Below the pieces are notes generated by a model that saw only the letters and a program-made list of their open reading frames with translations, did not search any database and was not told the origin of the DNA. 64,000 nucleotides of DNA from Echinicola vietnamensis DSM 17526 (GTDB lineage Bacteria; Bacteroidota; Bacteroidia; Cytophagales; Cyclobacteriaceae). The stretch lies in assembly GCF_000325705.1 (NCBI RefSeq), contig NC_019904.1, positions 690,001-754,000 on the forward strand, written 5' to 3'. The position numbers and the translations under genes were made by a program. Shown here one piece after another: positions 9,664-18,479 of this stretch (within the stretch, counting starts at the first letter, position 1; every line of letters begins with the position of its first letter).

Positions 9664-10479
9664 TTACCCTTTCATGGCGGTAAGCATACCACCATAAATG
9701 TTGTTGAGTGAGCTAACGTTTTTGTTTAGCTTAGCCAGTTCAGCCTTGAATGTTTCAGTTTCCTTGCCTGCTTCATTCAATCCCTCCATGGCTGCGGTAA
9801 CGTTAGAATAAAATTTATTGAGCACTTTAACATGACTGTTTGCATCTTGCAATTCCATCTCGTACACTGCATTCAGTGCGGATAAATTTTGTGTCACAGA
9901 TACTACCTGATCCCTGTAATCCTTTGCTTCTTGGGAGGCATTGGACATTTCTGAAAGGGCAGCAGCTGTTTTGCTATAAGACTGGTTGATGTCGACCAAT
10001 GTTTTGGAGGCTACTTTCACATTCTCCGCATATTCATTGGTAGCCAAAGCAGCATCTGCCACGGTTCCCATCTTTTGGGTGGAATCTGCGAGGTTTTTAA
10101 GGCCTTTTCCAAGGTTATCGATAAGGTCAGGGCCGATATTGGCATCTTCCAACATTTTATCCAGTTTTTGGGCGGTCTGGTCACCGGAGGTTTGAACGGC
10201 AGCCCTTGCTTTGCGCGGTGCTATTGGGGCCGACTCATCTGCCAGTTCAGGATAAACCCTGCTCCAGTCCACTTCTTCGGTTTTTGGTTCGAAAGCAGAT
10301 AGAAAGAAAATTGCAGCTTCCGTGGATAATCCCACGCCGATCATTAGAGAAGCACCCTCCCAATCCAGAATCTTGAACATCGCTCCCAAGATCACGACAG
10401 CGGCACCGATCCCATAAATTTTTGGCATAATTGATCCATAAAATTTGTGGGCAAAAGAAGTTTCTTTGTGTTTAGCCAT
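9664..10479 (-). CDS. gldL: GldL, type IX secretion/gliding motor membrane protein
   Basis: GldL is the inner-membrane partner of GldM in the rotary motor that powers type IX secretion and gliding. Two N-terminal transmembrane helices span roughly residues 20-38 and 45-62. An acidic residue, Glu54, lies within the second helix (GVGLSTEAAIFFLSAF), at the place expected for the functional intramembrane glutamate. Behind them is a long cytoplasmic, mostly helical tail, making the protein (271 residues) longer than the ~215-residue homologue I recall from Flavobacterium. It sits between gldK and gldM in the conserved order. Confidence 0.94.
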   Translation of the reverse strand: MAKHKETSFAHKFYGSIMPKIYGIGAAVVILGAMFKILDWEGASLMIGVGLSTEAAIFFLSAFEPKTEEVDWSRVYPELADESAPIAPRKARAAVQTSGDQTAQKLDKMLEDANIGPDLIDNLGKGLKNLADSTQKMGTVADAALATNEYAENVKVASKTLVDINQSYSKTAAALSEMSNASQEAKDYRDQVVSVTQNLSALNAVYEMELQDANSHVKVLNKFYSNVTAAMEGLNEAGKETETFKAELAKLNKNVSSLNNIYGGMLTAMKG

Positions 10480-10541
10480 AGGTAGTAAAAGTATGGTTTG
10501 TTAAATTAATGTGTTAAGTGTGTGTGTATGTGTTTATTTGA

Positions 10542-11618
10542 TTAGCGTCTTCTGGTGGCCCGGACATCCATGGATCCTGAACGACCGATAAAGGTCATTA
10601 CCGTCCTGAAGCCAATATGGGCTGTCTTGACATCTTGGTATTCGTAAGTACGGGTGCTGGTCTCTAAATAGTGTGCGATATCCTTCCAAGAACCTCCACG
10701 AACGACTTTTCTTGATTCATTTTCATCCTCGTATTTTGGATCCAAATCCCAGGTCAGGGCACTTCCTGCTGGGTTATAAGCATCTTCCACCCACTCGGAC
10801 ACATTTCCTGCCATGTTATAAATGCCGAAGTTATTTGGTGCATAAGCATCCACCGGCGCGGTATACGCAAAACCATCATCGATGTAATTCCCCCTACCGG
10901 GCTTGAAGTTTGCCATTAAGCAACCTCTTCTGTTTTTTAAGTATGGTCCACCCCAAGGATATTTGGCGATTTCCTTACCTCCTTTAGCGGCATATTCCCA
11001 CTCTGCTTCAGATGGCAACCGGAACCTTGGCATGTCATATTCAGATTTATCATTGGCATTCATATGATAAGTCTTCCACTCACAGAATTTTTTGGCCTGC
11101 TCCCAGCTGATCCCCACTACAGGATAATCGTCAAAAGCCGGGTGCTCAAAATAGTACTCCATCAAAGGGTCACCATAGTGATGGGTAAAGCTCTGTGACC
11201 ATACAGTAGTATCCGGTACCAATTCATCAATATTAAATTGCGGTGGGTCTTTCAGCGTGGTAGGAGTAGACAGGGCCAACTCTCCCATTCTGACGGCCTC
11301 CAAAAATTGACGGTATTTGTTATTGGACACTTCATACTTGTCCATATAAAATTCAGATATCGTAACCTGTTTGTTCAGGGAGGATTTACTGACAGCAATA
11401 TCTTCATCTGCCTGGCCCATCCAGAATGTCCCTGCCTTTACAGGGACCATTTCATGGGGAAGGGTCTGTTGCCACCCTGACCGATCAGGTACACCGGTAA
11501 CCTCTCCAGACCTGTTGGCCTTTTCGCTAGCAGAACCCTTGCTACCAAATAGGCCACAACCCTGCAAAAGTGCCATGGAAAGTAGCATCACGACCCCTGT
11601 CAAAAATCGTGAGTTCAT
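10542..11618 (-). CDS. gldK: GldK/PorK-type lipoprotein with FGE-sulfatase fold
   Basis: GldK (PorK) is an outer-membrane lipoprotein that forms the periplasmic ring with GldN. The N-terminus MNSRFLTGVVMLLSMALLQGC carries a clear lipobox, with Cys at residue 21. The mature part has a formylglycine-generating-enzyme-like fold (PVKAGTFWMGQ, FYMDKYEVSNNKYRQFL, GISWEQAKKFCEWK, RLPSEAEWEYAAKGG, NMAGNVSEWVEDAYN, VVRGGSWKD, HIGFRTVM). In-frame ATGs at 11630 and 11651 would lengthen the n-region; 11618 gives the most typical signal. It is the first gene of gldKLMN, 62 bases ahead of gldL. Confidence 0.93.
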   Translation of the reverse strand: MNSRFLTGVVMLLSMALLQGCGLFGSKGSASEKANRSGEVTGVPDRSGWQQTLPHEMVPVKAGTFWMGQADEDIAVSKSSLNKQVTISEFYMDKYEVSNNKYRQFLEAVRMGELALSTPTTLKDPPQFNIDELVPDTTVWSQSFTHHYGDPLMEYYFEHPAFDDYPVVGISWEQAKKFCEWKTYHMNANDKSEYDMPRFRLPSEAEWEYAAKGGKEIAKYPWGGPYLKNRRGCLMANFKPGRGNYIDDGFAYTAPVDAYAPNNFGIYNMAGNVSEWVEDAYNPAGSALTWDLDPKYEDENESRKVVRGGSWKDIAHYLETSTRTYEYQDVKTAHIGFRTVMTFIGRSGSMDVRATRRR

Positions 11619-11730
11619 TTTCTTGTACATATAAGACAATTTTGTTGACAATTCTTTAATTCTTCGATTAACGTGTATTTACCAAGATCGAAATTTAAGA
11701 GAAAATACCAAAACATTGCAAAAAATCGGA

Positions 11731-11738
11731 CAAAATTA
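11731..11738 (-). promoter_or_regulatory. TAnnTTTG -7 box in the porP-gldK gap
   Basis: Read on the minus strand the sequence is TAATTTTG. It lies just after the porP stop and about 110 bases ahead of the gldK start, so gldKLMN could be transcribed separately from porP with a leader of roughly 100 bases. Confidence 0.4.
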
Positions 11739-11746
11739 ACGGTTAT

Positions 11747-12724
11747 TTAAAACCGAAATCTTGGCGTTCGTTGTATGATACTTTCTATTTTTTTCGTTAC
11801 GGCTGGTAAATTATACGTTAACATAAACTCATGAGAGGTCGGAGCTTTCGCTTCGTTTCCACCCATTACCAAATCAAATGCATACCCTATTCTTAGGGAT
11901 TTATCTCTTAACAATTTATACCCCATCAAAACAGATAAAGACTCTTCCCCTCTGTAGGCCACCCCTCCACTCAAACGATCATCATATGTCGCTATAACGC
12001 TCACATCATAGGAAAAATTATTGAACCCCGCACTTTTTAACAAGATACTTGGGTCAAATGTCACTTGTGCAAAAGTCCTTATCTTATACCCCACCATCAA
12101 ATAACTGTGGTTGACCAGTTGGTTATCGAAGGAATTTTCTCCAAAATCAAATGTCGGCTCATTGATGTGCCGGCTGCTGAGGGCCAAGTAATACTTCGGG
12201 GCTTCATAAAGAATCCCTGCACCGACATTGGCGCTCATCTGACTTTCATTGCCGCTAGAAGGAATAGTCGGGTCCGGATTCACCACATCGATCTCATCGT
12301 ATTTAATGGTATTGGAAAACATGCCTCCAGAAACACCAAAACTCAGGACACCCCTTCTAATTTTTTTATGGTACGCCAAGGATATATTCGCCTCTTGGCT
12401 GGTAGCAGGCCCAATGTCATCATTGGTGAAGGATACTCCCCAGCCGATCGCCGTACCGGGAATCCTTCCAGAGGCCGTTACCAATTGGGTCGTCGGGGCG
12501 CCACCATTCCCGGATGATGTCGTGTACCCTAGCCATTGGCTTCTGTGCAGGGCAGAAAATCGATACCCTGTATGATTTCCCGAAAAGGCAGGATTATAAA
12601 ACAGTCCATTGTACATGTACTGTGAAAACTGGGCATCTTGCTGTGCATAAACCACCGAAGGGCAAATCCCTCCGATGAGTACTCCTGAAAAAAATATAAA
12701 ACAAAGGTAAATTCTCTTTTTCAT
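11747..12724 (-). CDS. porP: PorP/SprF-family type IX secretion membrane protein
   Basis: PorP/SprF proteins are outer-membrane beta-barrels that link the GldKN ring to the outer membrane or anchor secreted adhesins. This 325-residue product has a signal peptide ending near VVYAQQ, then the family hallmark DAQFSQYMYNGLFYNPAFSG followed by HRSQWLGY and a barrel with alternating aromatic strands. The ATG at 12724 is chosen because an upstream in-frame TTG at 12733 overlaps the -7 box. It lies directly upstream of gldK, as in many Bacteroidota. Confidence 0.92.
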   Translation of the reverse strand: MKKRIYLCFIFFSGVLIGGICPSVVYAQQDAQFSQYMYNGLFYNPAFSGNHTGYRFSALHRSQWLGYTTSSGNGGAPTTQLVTASGRIPGTAIGWGVSFTNDDIGPATSQEANISLAYHKKIRRGVLSFGVSGGMFSNTIKYDEIDVVNPDPTIPSSGNESQMSANVGAGILYEAPKYYLALSSRHINEPTFDFGENSFDNQLVNHSYLMVGYKIRTFAQVTFDPSILLKSAGFNNFSYDVSVIATYDDRLSGGVAYRGEESLSVLMGYKLLRDKSLRIGYAFDLVMGGNEAKAPTSHEFMLTYNLPAVTKKIESIIQRTPRFRF

Positions 12725-12730
12725 GCGCTT

Positions 12731-12738
12731 CAAAAGTA
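12731..12738 (-). promoter_or_regulatory. TAnnTTTG -7 box of porP
   Basis: On the minus strand the box reads TACTTTTG, and six bases later comes the porP ATG. The start of transcription would coincide with the start codon, predicting a nearly leaderless porP mRNA. Confidence 0.55.
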
Positions 12739-12803
12739 TATTGAATCAATATGACTAGTCTACACAATTATAATCGAATTTACCTTATAAATGTTGGGAA
12801 TTT

Positions 12804-13577
12804 TTAGATGTTATTCACTTTTTTTATGTACAATTCAAGCGCTCCTGTCATACTTGGCGCATTTGGCATGGGTGCCTCAATGTCCAAAATCAGGTTTTGG
12901 TCCTTTACACTCTTGGAAGTGGTAGGCCCAAAAGCCGCTATCCTTGTCGCCCCTTGGTCAAAATCCGGAAAATTATGTATCAATGATTTGATGCCTGATG
13001 GGCTGTAAAAAGCCAGGATATCATACTTGATATCTTTCAGGTCCGACAAATCCGCCGCTACGGTATGGTAAATAACGGCTTCTGTAAATTCGATATTGGC
13101 CTTGGCCAAGTAATCCGGAATATCATTTTTACGGATATCTGAACAAGGAAAAAGGTACTTTTCGCCCTTATGCTTCTTGAAGTAATCAAACAAATCCGCC
13201 GCTGTCCTTACACCGACAAACAACTTGCGTTTTCTGATCACGATGTACTTCTGAAGATAATGAGCTGTCTGCTCTGAAATACAAAAGTACTTCATGTCAG
13301 CAGGCATTTCAATTTTGAGTTCCTGGCAAATCTTAAAGAAATGATCGATAGCATTCCGGCTTGTAAAAATAACGGCCGTATGCTTAAGAATATCGATTTT
13401 TTGCTTTCTAAACTCTCGGATAGAAACAGGTTCTACCTGTATAAAAGGCCTGAAATCAATTTTCAGATTGTATTTCTCGGCCAACTGAAAATAAGGAGAC
13501 TTGGCATCTGAGGGTCGAGGCTGAGAAACCAAAATACTCTTCACCGGCCGAAATCTGTCCTTGGTAGATTTTGTCAT
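12804..13577 (-). CDS. hemD: uroporphyrinogen-III synthase (HemD family)
   Basis: HemD closes and isomerises hydroxymethylbilane to uroporphyrinogen III in haem biosynthesis. The family is poorly conserved in sequence; here the two-lobed alpha/beta pattern is visible, with VKSILVSQPRP at the start, TAVIFTSRNAIDHFF near residue 70 and ILAFYSPSGIKSLI near 190, typical of the HemD fold. It lies 42 bases downstream of the DUF4271 gene on the same strand, a pairing common in Bacteroidota. Function rests on the fold pattern and context; no other uroporphyrinogen synthase is seen in the window. Confidence 0.82.
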   Translation of the reverse strand: MTKSTKDRFRPVKSILVSQPRPSDAKSPYFQLAEKYNLKIDFRPFIQVEPVSIREFRKQKIDILKHTAVIFTSRNAIDHFFKICQELKIEMPADMKYFCISEQTAHYLQKYIVIRKRKLFVGVRTAADLFDYFKKHKGEKYLFPCSDIRKNDIPDYLAKANIEFTEAVIYHTVAADLSDLKDIKYDILAFYSPSGIKSLIHNFPDFDQGATRIAAFGPTTSKSVKDQNLILDIEAPMPNAPSMTGALELYIKKVNNI

Positions 13578-13619
13578 ATGCTCTTTTTCTTCTTTTGTTT
13601 TCTCTGGTATTTTTCCCGT

Positions 13620-14726
13620 TTAGCCAATGATCAATTTAACGATCACTAAAAAGGGAACCAATTCCGAACTGCAAAGGTAAGAAAATAAATGGTAACTTTT
13701 AAAAGGGACTTTTTTTAACATTAAGTAAAACAGTCTAAATATTCCCACCAAATAAACCACCAAAAAAGCACAAATGGCATAATTCATCATTTCGTCCATT
13801 GCGGTGTATCCCTGAAGGTAAAATCCCATGATGACAACATACAAAATCAACAACACCAACATCAAACTCTTTACCATATAGAAAAACTGACTAAAATCAA
13901 TTTTATCCAAATGATAAACCATCGCAAAAATCTTAATCCAAAGATATTTTAAAAAGGACATCACCATAAAAATCATGGCGCCTGAGAGCCATATCAATAG
14001 CAAGGCATTGAGCCCTTCACCAAAATACTCCGACAATAGACCAATGCCTGCAAAATGCAAAAAGGAAAACGCAAACAACGACATGAGCATACTGAATACC
14101 AACATGTAAAAAATCACATCGGATGAAAACAGCTTCATCCCCCCACTGCTGTCGGAAAACTCCTCTTGAAACAGGGACACAGGCCTCAATGCCGACTGGA
14201 ACACCATCGGATAAGTCACCTTAAACAACGCGACCAACGCCAATACCACGACAAAGGCCAAAATCAAAAAATCCTTTACCGGATCCTTTTCCCTTAACTG
14301 CTCGACAGCAGCATCTTTTCCTTCTTTCACAGGCTCACCCTGTGTAAAAACTCCTTTCTTAATGGACACTTCTCCATCTGCCACCCCTTTCTTGTACACC
14401 CTCATCGGAATACTTTTGGCATTTTCGCCAATGGCGGCTTTTAGCTGCGCTATCGGAATGATAAAACTCGTGTCTGAAGAAGCATAAAGCCATAATTTCT
14501 CCCCTAGGAAAACAGCAGCCTGCTCAGGAAACTCCAGCTGAAAAGAGGCCATGGGATAATCTTTCAGGTTTAGCGAAACCTTGGCCATCACAGGCGAAGG
14601 GACCAGCTCGTATTTATGCTCAATGACAATTTTCGGATTATAGTTTTCCAGCACTTGGGCCTGCAGTGTGCCCATAAAAAGCACCATAACAAAAGCTACT
14701 GACAGCTTTTTAAAACTATTCTTCAT
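13620..14726 (-). CDS. DUF4271 family membrane protein
   Basis: The product starts with a signal peptide (MKNSFKKLSVAFVMVLFMGTLQAQ) and a ~120-residue extracytoplasmic beta-rich segment. It then has five or six transmembrane helices (about residues 160-180, 205-230, 235-265, 285-315, 320-345 and near the C-terminus). The C-terminal membrane part fits DUF4271, a Bacteroidota family of unknown function usually encoded beside hemD. The ATG at 14726 is chosen since the longer form (14753) overlaps the upstream gene; the chosen start lies 4 bases after that gene's stop, implying translational coupling. Confidence 0.75.
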   Translation of the reverse strand: MKNSFKKLSVAFVMVLFMGTLQAQVLENYNPKIVIEHKYELVPSPVMAKVSLNLKDYPMASFQLEFPEQAAVFLGEKLWLYASSDTSFIIPIAQLKAAIGENAKSIPMRVYKKGVADGEVSIKKGVFTQGEPVKEGKDAAVEQLREKDPVKDFLILAFVVVLALVALFKVTYPMVFQSALRPVSLFQEEFSDSSGGMKLFSSDVIFYMLVFSMLMSLFAFSFLHFAGIGLLSEYFGEGLNALLLIWLSGAMIFMVMSFLKYLWIKIFAMVYHLDKIDFSQFFYMVKSLMLVLLILYVVIMGFYLQGYTAMDEMMNYAICAFLVVYLVGIFRLFYLMLKKVPFKSYHLFSYLCSSELVPFLVIVKLIIG

Positions 14727-14730
14727 AAAA

Positions 14731-16461
14731 CTAAAATCTCCCAATATATCCAAAGTGAATCTTTGCGTAATTAACTCCTATCTTCTGCTCATTTGACCGA
14801 CCCATTCCATACAAAAACCGAAACTCGCCTGTCCCCACACTCAAATTGATTCCCCCTCCAAAGGACAGCACCCCGTCCTGCTCTTTTGGAATGGACCAGC
14901 CTGACTGCTCCAGCGCCCCCACATCGGCAAACAGCAGAAAATATGAATTTTCTTCAACATAAAACCTAGGTTCAAAATTAGCATAAACATATCGGTTTGC
15001 GAAAAAGAAATTTTCATTAAACCCTCTAATGCTCCTCAGCCCTCCCAAGCGGTACATGTCGTTCTTCAGGAGGTTGTCCCCGAGCAACATGCCTCCCCGT
15101 AACCGCAAAAAGCCGACCAACCTTTTGCCCACACGCCAATATTCCTCAGCTGAGAATGTTCCGAAAAACTGTATCGACGCTCTTTCCACTTCGTCGTAAA
15201 ATTCCTCGGCGATGGCAGTATTATAAAGAATCCGCTTATTGCCCACCCCTCCTTCGGCGATCAGTCGCCTGCCACTTTTGGGAAGGTAGCCGTCGTCCAG
15301 GTTTTGATAATGTAACCGAAGTCCGTAACTATGATAGCGAAAATCCAGTACATCAGGAAGTTCATCGACCTCACTGACTTCAGAGACCGACAGCAAATCT
15401 CCGGATTGCCACCTGCTGAAAAAATCCATGTAAATCCGCGGGGTCACCTGGTATCCAAAGCCAAGCCTAAAGTCCCTATTGACAAAACTGGTATCCTCCT
15501 TGAGCAAAAAAAAGGAAGCGTTCACATCTATTCCTGTCCCAAAAAGCTGAGGCTCCAGCGCGGTTATTTCCATGTTTTGACTGTACTGGGTAAGCCGCTG
15601 CCAATGCAGCCCATACTGTCGGCCCTTGCCTGCTGGATTATAAATGTCCAGATCAAACTGCCCGGTCACCAAGAGTTTATTGGCCTCCGCCTCATTCGGG
15701 AGAAGCCCAATAATACCATCCAATGTGTTGATCCTTCTGTTCCTTAGGGTCAAGTACACGGTGGCCTCACTGTTTTGGAAGCTCACCTTGGGTGGTTCCG
15801 CTAACTTATAATAGGGCAAATTCTGGATCATACTCAGCGCCTCTTCCACCTTCTTTTGAGAATACGGTTCTCCCGGCACAATCCCAAGCTTGCGGGCAAG
15901 CGACCGCTCATTCACACGTGCATTGCCTTGTAGGCTCAAACTGTCAAACAGGATAAGCGGTCCCTCTACCAAATCAATGTGCGCTTGGAGAGCCTGGTCC
16001 GTCTGGCGGATGCTATCAAGCCTTACGGCTGCAAAGGGGTATCCTTCATTTTCCTTGACCGTCAAAATACGGTCAAATAAGCGAACTACCTTGCTGTGTG
16101 ACACTGGCTGGCCATCAAAGAGCCAGGAATCAAACCCCGCCCTCCTGAGCACTTGATCGGACAAATTGCCCCTTCTGAGCGAAACCCATTTAAATTGCCC
16201 ATGGGGATTTATTCGGGCGGTAGCCATAGAATCCGCGAAGACTTTTTCCTCCACTGCCGCCATCAAGTACCCTTCTTCCCACAACCGCTCAATTTCTGCC
16301 TTTAGAAACGCCTCCACTGCCAATGAATCGGCCAATTCCCGCTTACCTTTCTCGCTCTTCCCACCACCAATTTCATAGCGAAGGACATAAGGTTGCTGGG
16401 CCAGTAAAGTCCTACTGAACCAAAATGCAAAAAACAATGCTATAATGAATCGGCGTTTCAA
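14731..16461 (-). CDS. BamA/TamA-like outer-membrane protein with POTRA region
   Basis: The 576-residue protein has a signal peptide ending at LLAQ, POTRA-like repeats in the first ~230 residues (ILFDSLSLQGNARVNERSLARKLGIVPGEPYSQKKVEEAL), and a C-terminal 16-strand-like barrel ending in an aromatic residue (HFGYIGRF). The RGF motif of Omp85 barrels appears as GGLRSIRGFNENFFF. This places it in the Omp85 superfamily but it is shorter than the true BamA at 46.4-49.2 kb, so it is probably a TamA/surface-antigen paralogue. The only initiator is a TTG, right across from the divergent hemW promoter. Confidence 0.8.
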   Translation of the reverse strand: MKRRFIIALFFAFWFSRTLLAQQPYVLRYEIGGGKSEKGKRELADSLAVEAFLKAEIERLWEEGYLMAAVEEKVFADSMATARINPHGQFKWVSLRRGNLSDQVLRRAGFDSWLFDGQPVSHSKVVRLFDRILTVKENEGYPFAAVRLDSIRQTDQALQAHIDLVEGPLILFDSLSLQGNARVNERSLARKLGIVPGEPYSQKKVEEALSMIQNLPYYKLAEPPKVSFQNSEATVYLTLRNRRINTLDGIIGLLPNEAEANKLLVTGQFDLDIYNPAGKGRQYGLHWQRLTQYSQNMEITALEPQLFGTGIDVNASFFLLKEDTSFVNRDFRLGFGYQVTPRIYMDFFSRWQSGDLLSVSEVSEVDELPDVLDFRYHSYGLRLHYQNLDDGYLPKSGRRLIAEGGVGNKRILYNTAIAEEFYDEVERASIQFFGTFSAEEYWRVGKRLVGFLRLRGGMLLGDNLLKNDMYRLGGLRSIRGFNENFFFANRYVYANFEPRFYVEENSYFLLFADVGALEQSGWSIPKEQDGVLSFGGGINLSVGTGEFRFLYGMGRSNEQKIGVNYAKIHFGYIGRF

Positions 16462-16483
16462 AAATCCTTCCCGTGGTTTTATT

Positions 16484-16491
16484 TAACTTTG
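16484..16491 (+). promoter_or_regulatory. TAnnTTTG -7 box of hemW
   Basis: TAACTTTG lies 20 bases before the TTG at 16512 chosen as the hemW start. The box also argues against an in-frame GTG at 16473, which lies upstream of it. Confidence 0.5.
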
Positions 16492-16511
16492 CGCCAATAA
16501 AAGTAATCAAT

Positions 16512-17636
16512 TTGGCAGGAATATATATCCATATCCCCTTTTGCAGACAGGCGTGTCACTATTGTGACTTTCATTTCAGCACTTCCACCGCACTGAAGGA
16601 CAAAATGGTCCGCATGATCTGCCGGGAACTTCAACTTCAAAAAGACTACCTGGGACGGGGCACACCGATCAAAACCATCTATTTTGGAGGCGGCACCCCA
16701 TCACTGCTATCAGCCGAAGCGCTTGCTGAAATCCTGGAAACCATTTCGCTTCACTACCCGCTTGAGCTGGAAGAAACGACCATTGAGACGAATCCCGATG
16801 ACCTCAACCCGGCAATGCTACAGTCATTAAAAACACTAGGCTTTGACCGTCTGAGCATCGGCATCCAGAGTTTCAGCGAAGAAGTATTGCGATTTTATAA
16901 TCGTGCACACACCGCCACAGAATCTTTGAAGAGCATTGACTTAGCGCGCAAAATGGGATTTGATAAGCTTTCCATCGACCTGATGTATGGCTTTCCGGCC
17001 AAAGACCACCAGCTCTGGAATCATGACCTCAGACAGGCCATCCAGCTGGCACCAGGCCATATCAGCAGTTACTGCCTCACCATAGAGCCGGACACTGCAC
17101 TAGGTAAATGGGCTCAAAAAGGATCCTTCAACCCTGCTTCCGAAGATTTCTGCGCCGAGCAATTTGAGGTGATGCAAAACCAGCTGGAAGACGCAGGATA
17201 CGTCCAGTATGAAATTTCCAATTTTGGCAAACCCGATGCTTTTGCAGTGCACAACAGCAATTATTGGAAAGGTATTCCCTACTTGGGCATTGGGCCAAGC
17301 GCCCATTCCTTTGATGGCCGCTCCAGGCAGCACAACATCGCCAATAATCCGAAATACATCAAAGCCCTGGATAATGAAACCGTCCCGTTCGAGAAAGACG
17401 TCCTGAGTCAAGAGGATATTTTAAACGAATACCTGCTTACAGCATTGCGAACCATTTGGGGAGTGGACCTTCAGAAAGTAAAAGAAACGTTTGGTGTAGA
17501 CCTCATGCATATCCACGCTCCCCTGATCCAGCAACTGAGCCAAGAAAAGCTGATCGAGACCAACACTCGCCACCTGCGCCTCACCAAACAAGGAAAACTT
17601 TTGGCAGACTATATTGCCGGCAAGCTGTTTGTGTAA
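16512..17636 (+). CDS. hemW: HemW-type radical SAM protein (coproporphyrinogen oxidase-like)
   Basis: HemW proteins are radical SAM enzymes related to HemN; studied members bind haem and act as haem chaperones rather than coproporphyrinogen oxidases. The N-terminus AGIYIHIPFC begins with the [4Fe-4S] motif CRQACHYC (C-x3-C-x2-C), followed by the SAM-binding YFGGGTPS and ETNPDD motifs and the HemN C-terminal domain (EYLLTALRTIWGVDL). The TTG at 16512 is chosen because homologues typically begin MAGIYIHIPFC, and the -7 box lies just upstream. The protein is 374 residues, the usual length. Confidence 0.93.
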   Translation: MAGIYIHIPFCRQACHYCDFHFSTSTALKDKMVRMICRELQLQKDYLGRGTPIKTIYFGGGTPSLLSAEALAEILETISLHYPLELEETTIETNPDDLNPAMLQSLKTLGFDRLSIGIQSFSEEVLRFYNRAHTATESLKSIDLARKMGFDKLSIDLMYGFPAKDHQLWNHDLRQAIQLAPGHISSYCLTIEPDTALGKWAQKGSFNPASEDFCAEQFEVMQNQLEDAGYVQYEISNFGKPDAFAVHNSNYWKGIPYLGIGPSAHSFDGRSRQHNIANNPKYIKALDNETVPFEKDVLSQEDILNEYLLTALRTIWGVDLQKVKETFGVDLMHIHAPLIQQLSQEKLIETNTRHLRLTKQGKLLADYIAGKLFV

Positions 17637-17647
17637 TGTTTACTTCT

Positions 17648-17655
17648 TAACTTTG
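17648..17655 (+). promoter_or_regulatory. TAnnTTTG -7 box of the DUF721 gene
   Basis: TAACTTTG ends six bases before the ATG at 17662. It lies right after the hemW stop, so the DUF721 gene may have its own near-leaderless transcript besides read-through from hemW. Confidence 0.5.
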
Positions 17656-17661
17656 GCTATC

Positions 17662-17976
17662 ATGAAAAAATATCAAGACTTCAACCCGCGCAAAAAAGAG
17701 ATCACCCCACTTAAGGAGGCCTTTGAAGAATTGCTCCAAGCATACAAACTCAAAGATCGTTTCAATGAGCGGAAGATTGTCAGTGCTTGGGGAGAAATGA
17801 TGGGAAATTCGATAGCCAGCCGGACCTCCAGTATTTATGCCAAGGATAAAAAGCTATTTGTAAAGCTTAGTTCAGGCCCCATAAAAAAAGAACTGATGAT
17901 GAACAAATCCCGGATCATCCATATCATCGAGGAAAAATTTGGGAAAGGCGCCATCGAGGACATTACCTTTTTATAG
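17662..17976 (+). CDS. DUF721 domain protein (DciA-like)
   Basis: A 104-residue protein made of one DUF721 domain: an N-terminal helix (PLKEAFEELLQAYKLKDRF), the segment VSAWGEMMGNSIASRT near residue 45, and KLFVKLSSGPIKKELMMNKSRII near 70. DUF721 members include DciA, the loader of the replicative helicase in many bacteria; this short form aligns only with the globular domain. The ATG at 17662 is chosen over upstream in-frame codons that lie within hemW. Confidence 0.85.
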   Translation: MKKYQDFNPRKKEITPLKEAFEELLQAYKLKDRFNERKIVSAWGEMMGNSIASRTSSIYAKDKKLFVKLSSGPIKKELMMNKSRIIHIIEEKFGKGAIEDITFL

Positions 17977-18277
17977 TAGAAACACTTGCAAAACCTTTAT
18001 CATTTGATCAAGGATTTTCATGAACAATCGTATTGCACTCGCCATCAAATCAATACTTAAACCAACAATTATTTCGAACACATCCTTTTTTACACACTAA
18101 TTTTTCGCATAAACACATTATTGCTCTAACGCAAACTGCCTATTGTCATTTTATTAAAATTTATAGCAAATCCCAATACTCAATTACATATCAACAGCTC
18201 AAATAGGTCGAAAATTTAAAATAATGTAAATTTCAATCGTTTTAATTATGTAATTTTTAAAATATAAACCTATTTAT
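17977..18277. other. AT-rich intergenic region with no gene
   Basis: Between the DUF721 gene and the promoter of the tRNA-like gene the sequence is strongly A/T-rich. I see no open frame with coding character, no hairpin-plus-T-tract and no repeat shared with the rest of the window. Confidence 0.5.
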
Positions 18278-18285
18278 TACCTTTG
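18278..18285 (+). promoter_or_regulatory. TAnnTTTG -7 box upstream of the tRNA-like gene
   Basis: TACCTTTG lies 31 bases before the first base of the acceptor stem. This leaves room for a short 5' leader of the kind removed by RNase P. Confidence 0.6.
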
Positions 18286-18316
18286 ACGCACCATTTAGCC
18301 AAAAGGGCTTTTATAC

Positions 18317-18440
18317 TGTAGGATGTTGAAATTGGCAGACAAGCCCTCCTGTCTCGGGGGTGGAGATTATGGGATAAAGCACACATAGAGCTCTTGTGTT
18401 GCCTAACTTCTCCGTGGAGGTTCGAGTCCTTCTCCTACAG
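18317..18440 (+). tRNA. unusual class II tRNA-like gene with a ~55-nt variable region and GTC at the anticodon position
   Basis: A full cloverleaf can be drawn. The acceptor stem TGTAGGA pairs 7/7 with TCCTACA (18433-18439), with G at the discriminator position and CAC, not CCA, after it. The D arm has a 3-bp stem TTG/CAA and a Leu-like loop containing TTGGCAGA. The anticodon stem CCCTC/GGGGG holds a 7-base loop CTGTCTC, which puts GTC at 34-36 and a pyrimidine at 37. The T arm is GGAGG-TTCGAGT-CCTTC. Between the anticodon and T arms are 55 bases (18361-18415) instead of the ~13-20 of a Leu, Ser or Sec tRNA. They fold into a GGAGA/TCTCC stem and an inner GCACACA/TGTGTTGC stem with one bulge. 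GTC on a class II body does not fit tRNA-Asp. It could be a divergent tRNA, an inactive tRNA, or a tRNA-derived RNA. Confidence 0.55.
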
Positions 18441-18479
18441 CACAGTGTTAAATTATTTTACAGAGGATGTTTTTATGGC

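Noticed and set aside
18317..18440. tRNA-Asp, from the GTC anticodon
   Set aside because: The D arm is Leu-like, the body is class II with a huge variable region and position 37 is a pyrimidine; identity cannot be assigned from the triplet alone.
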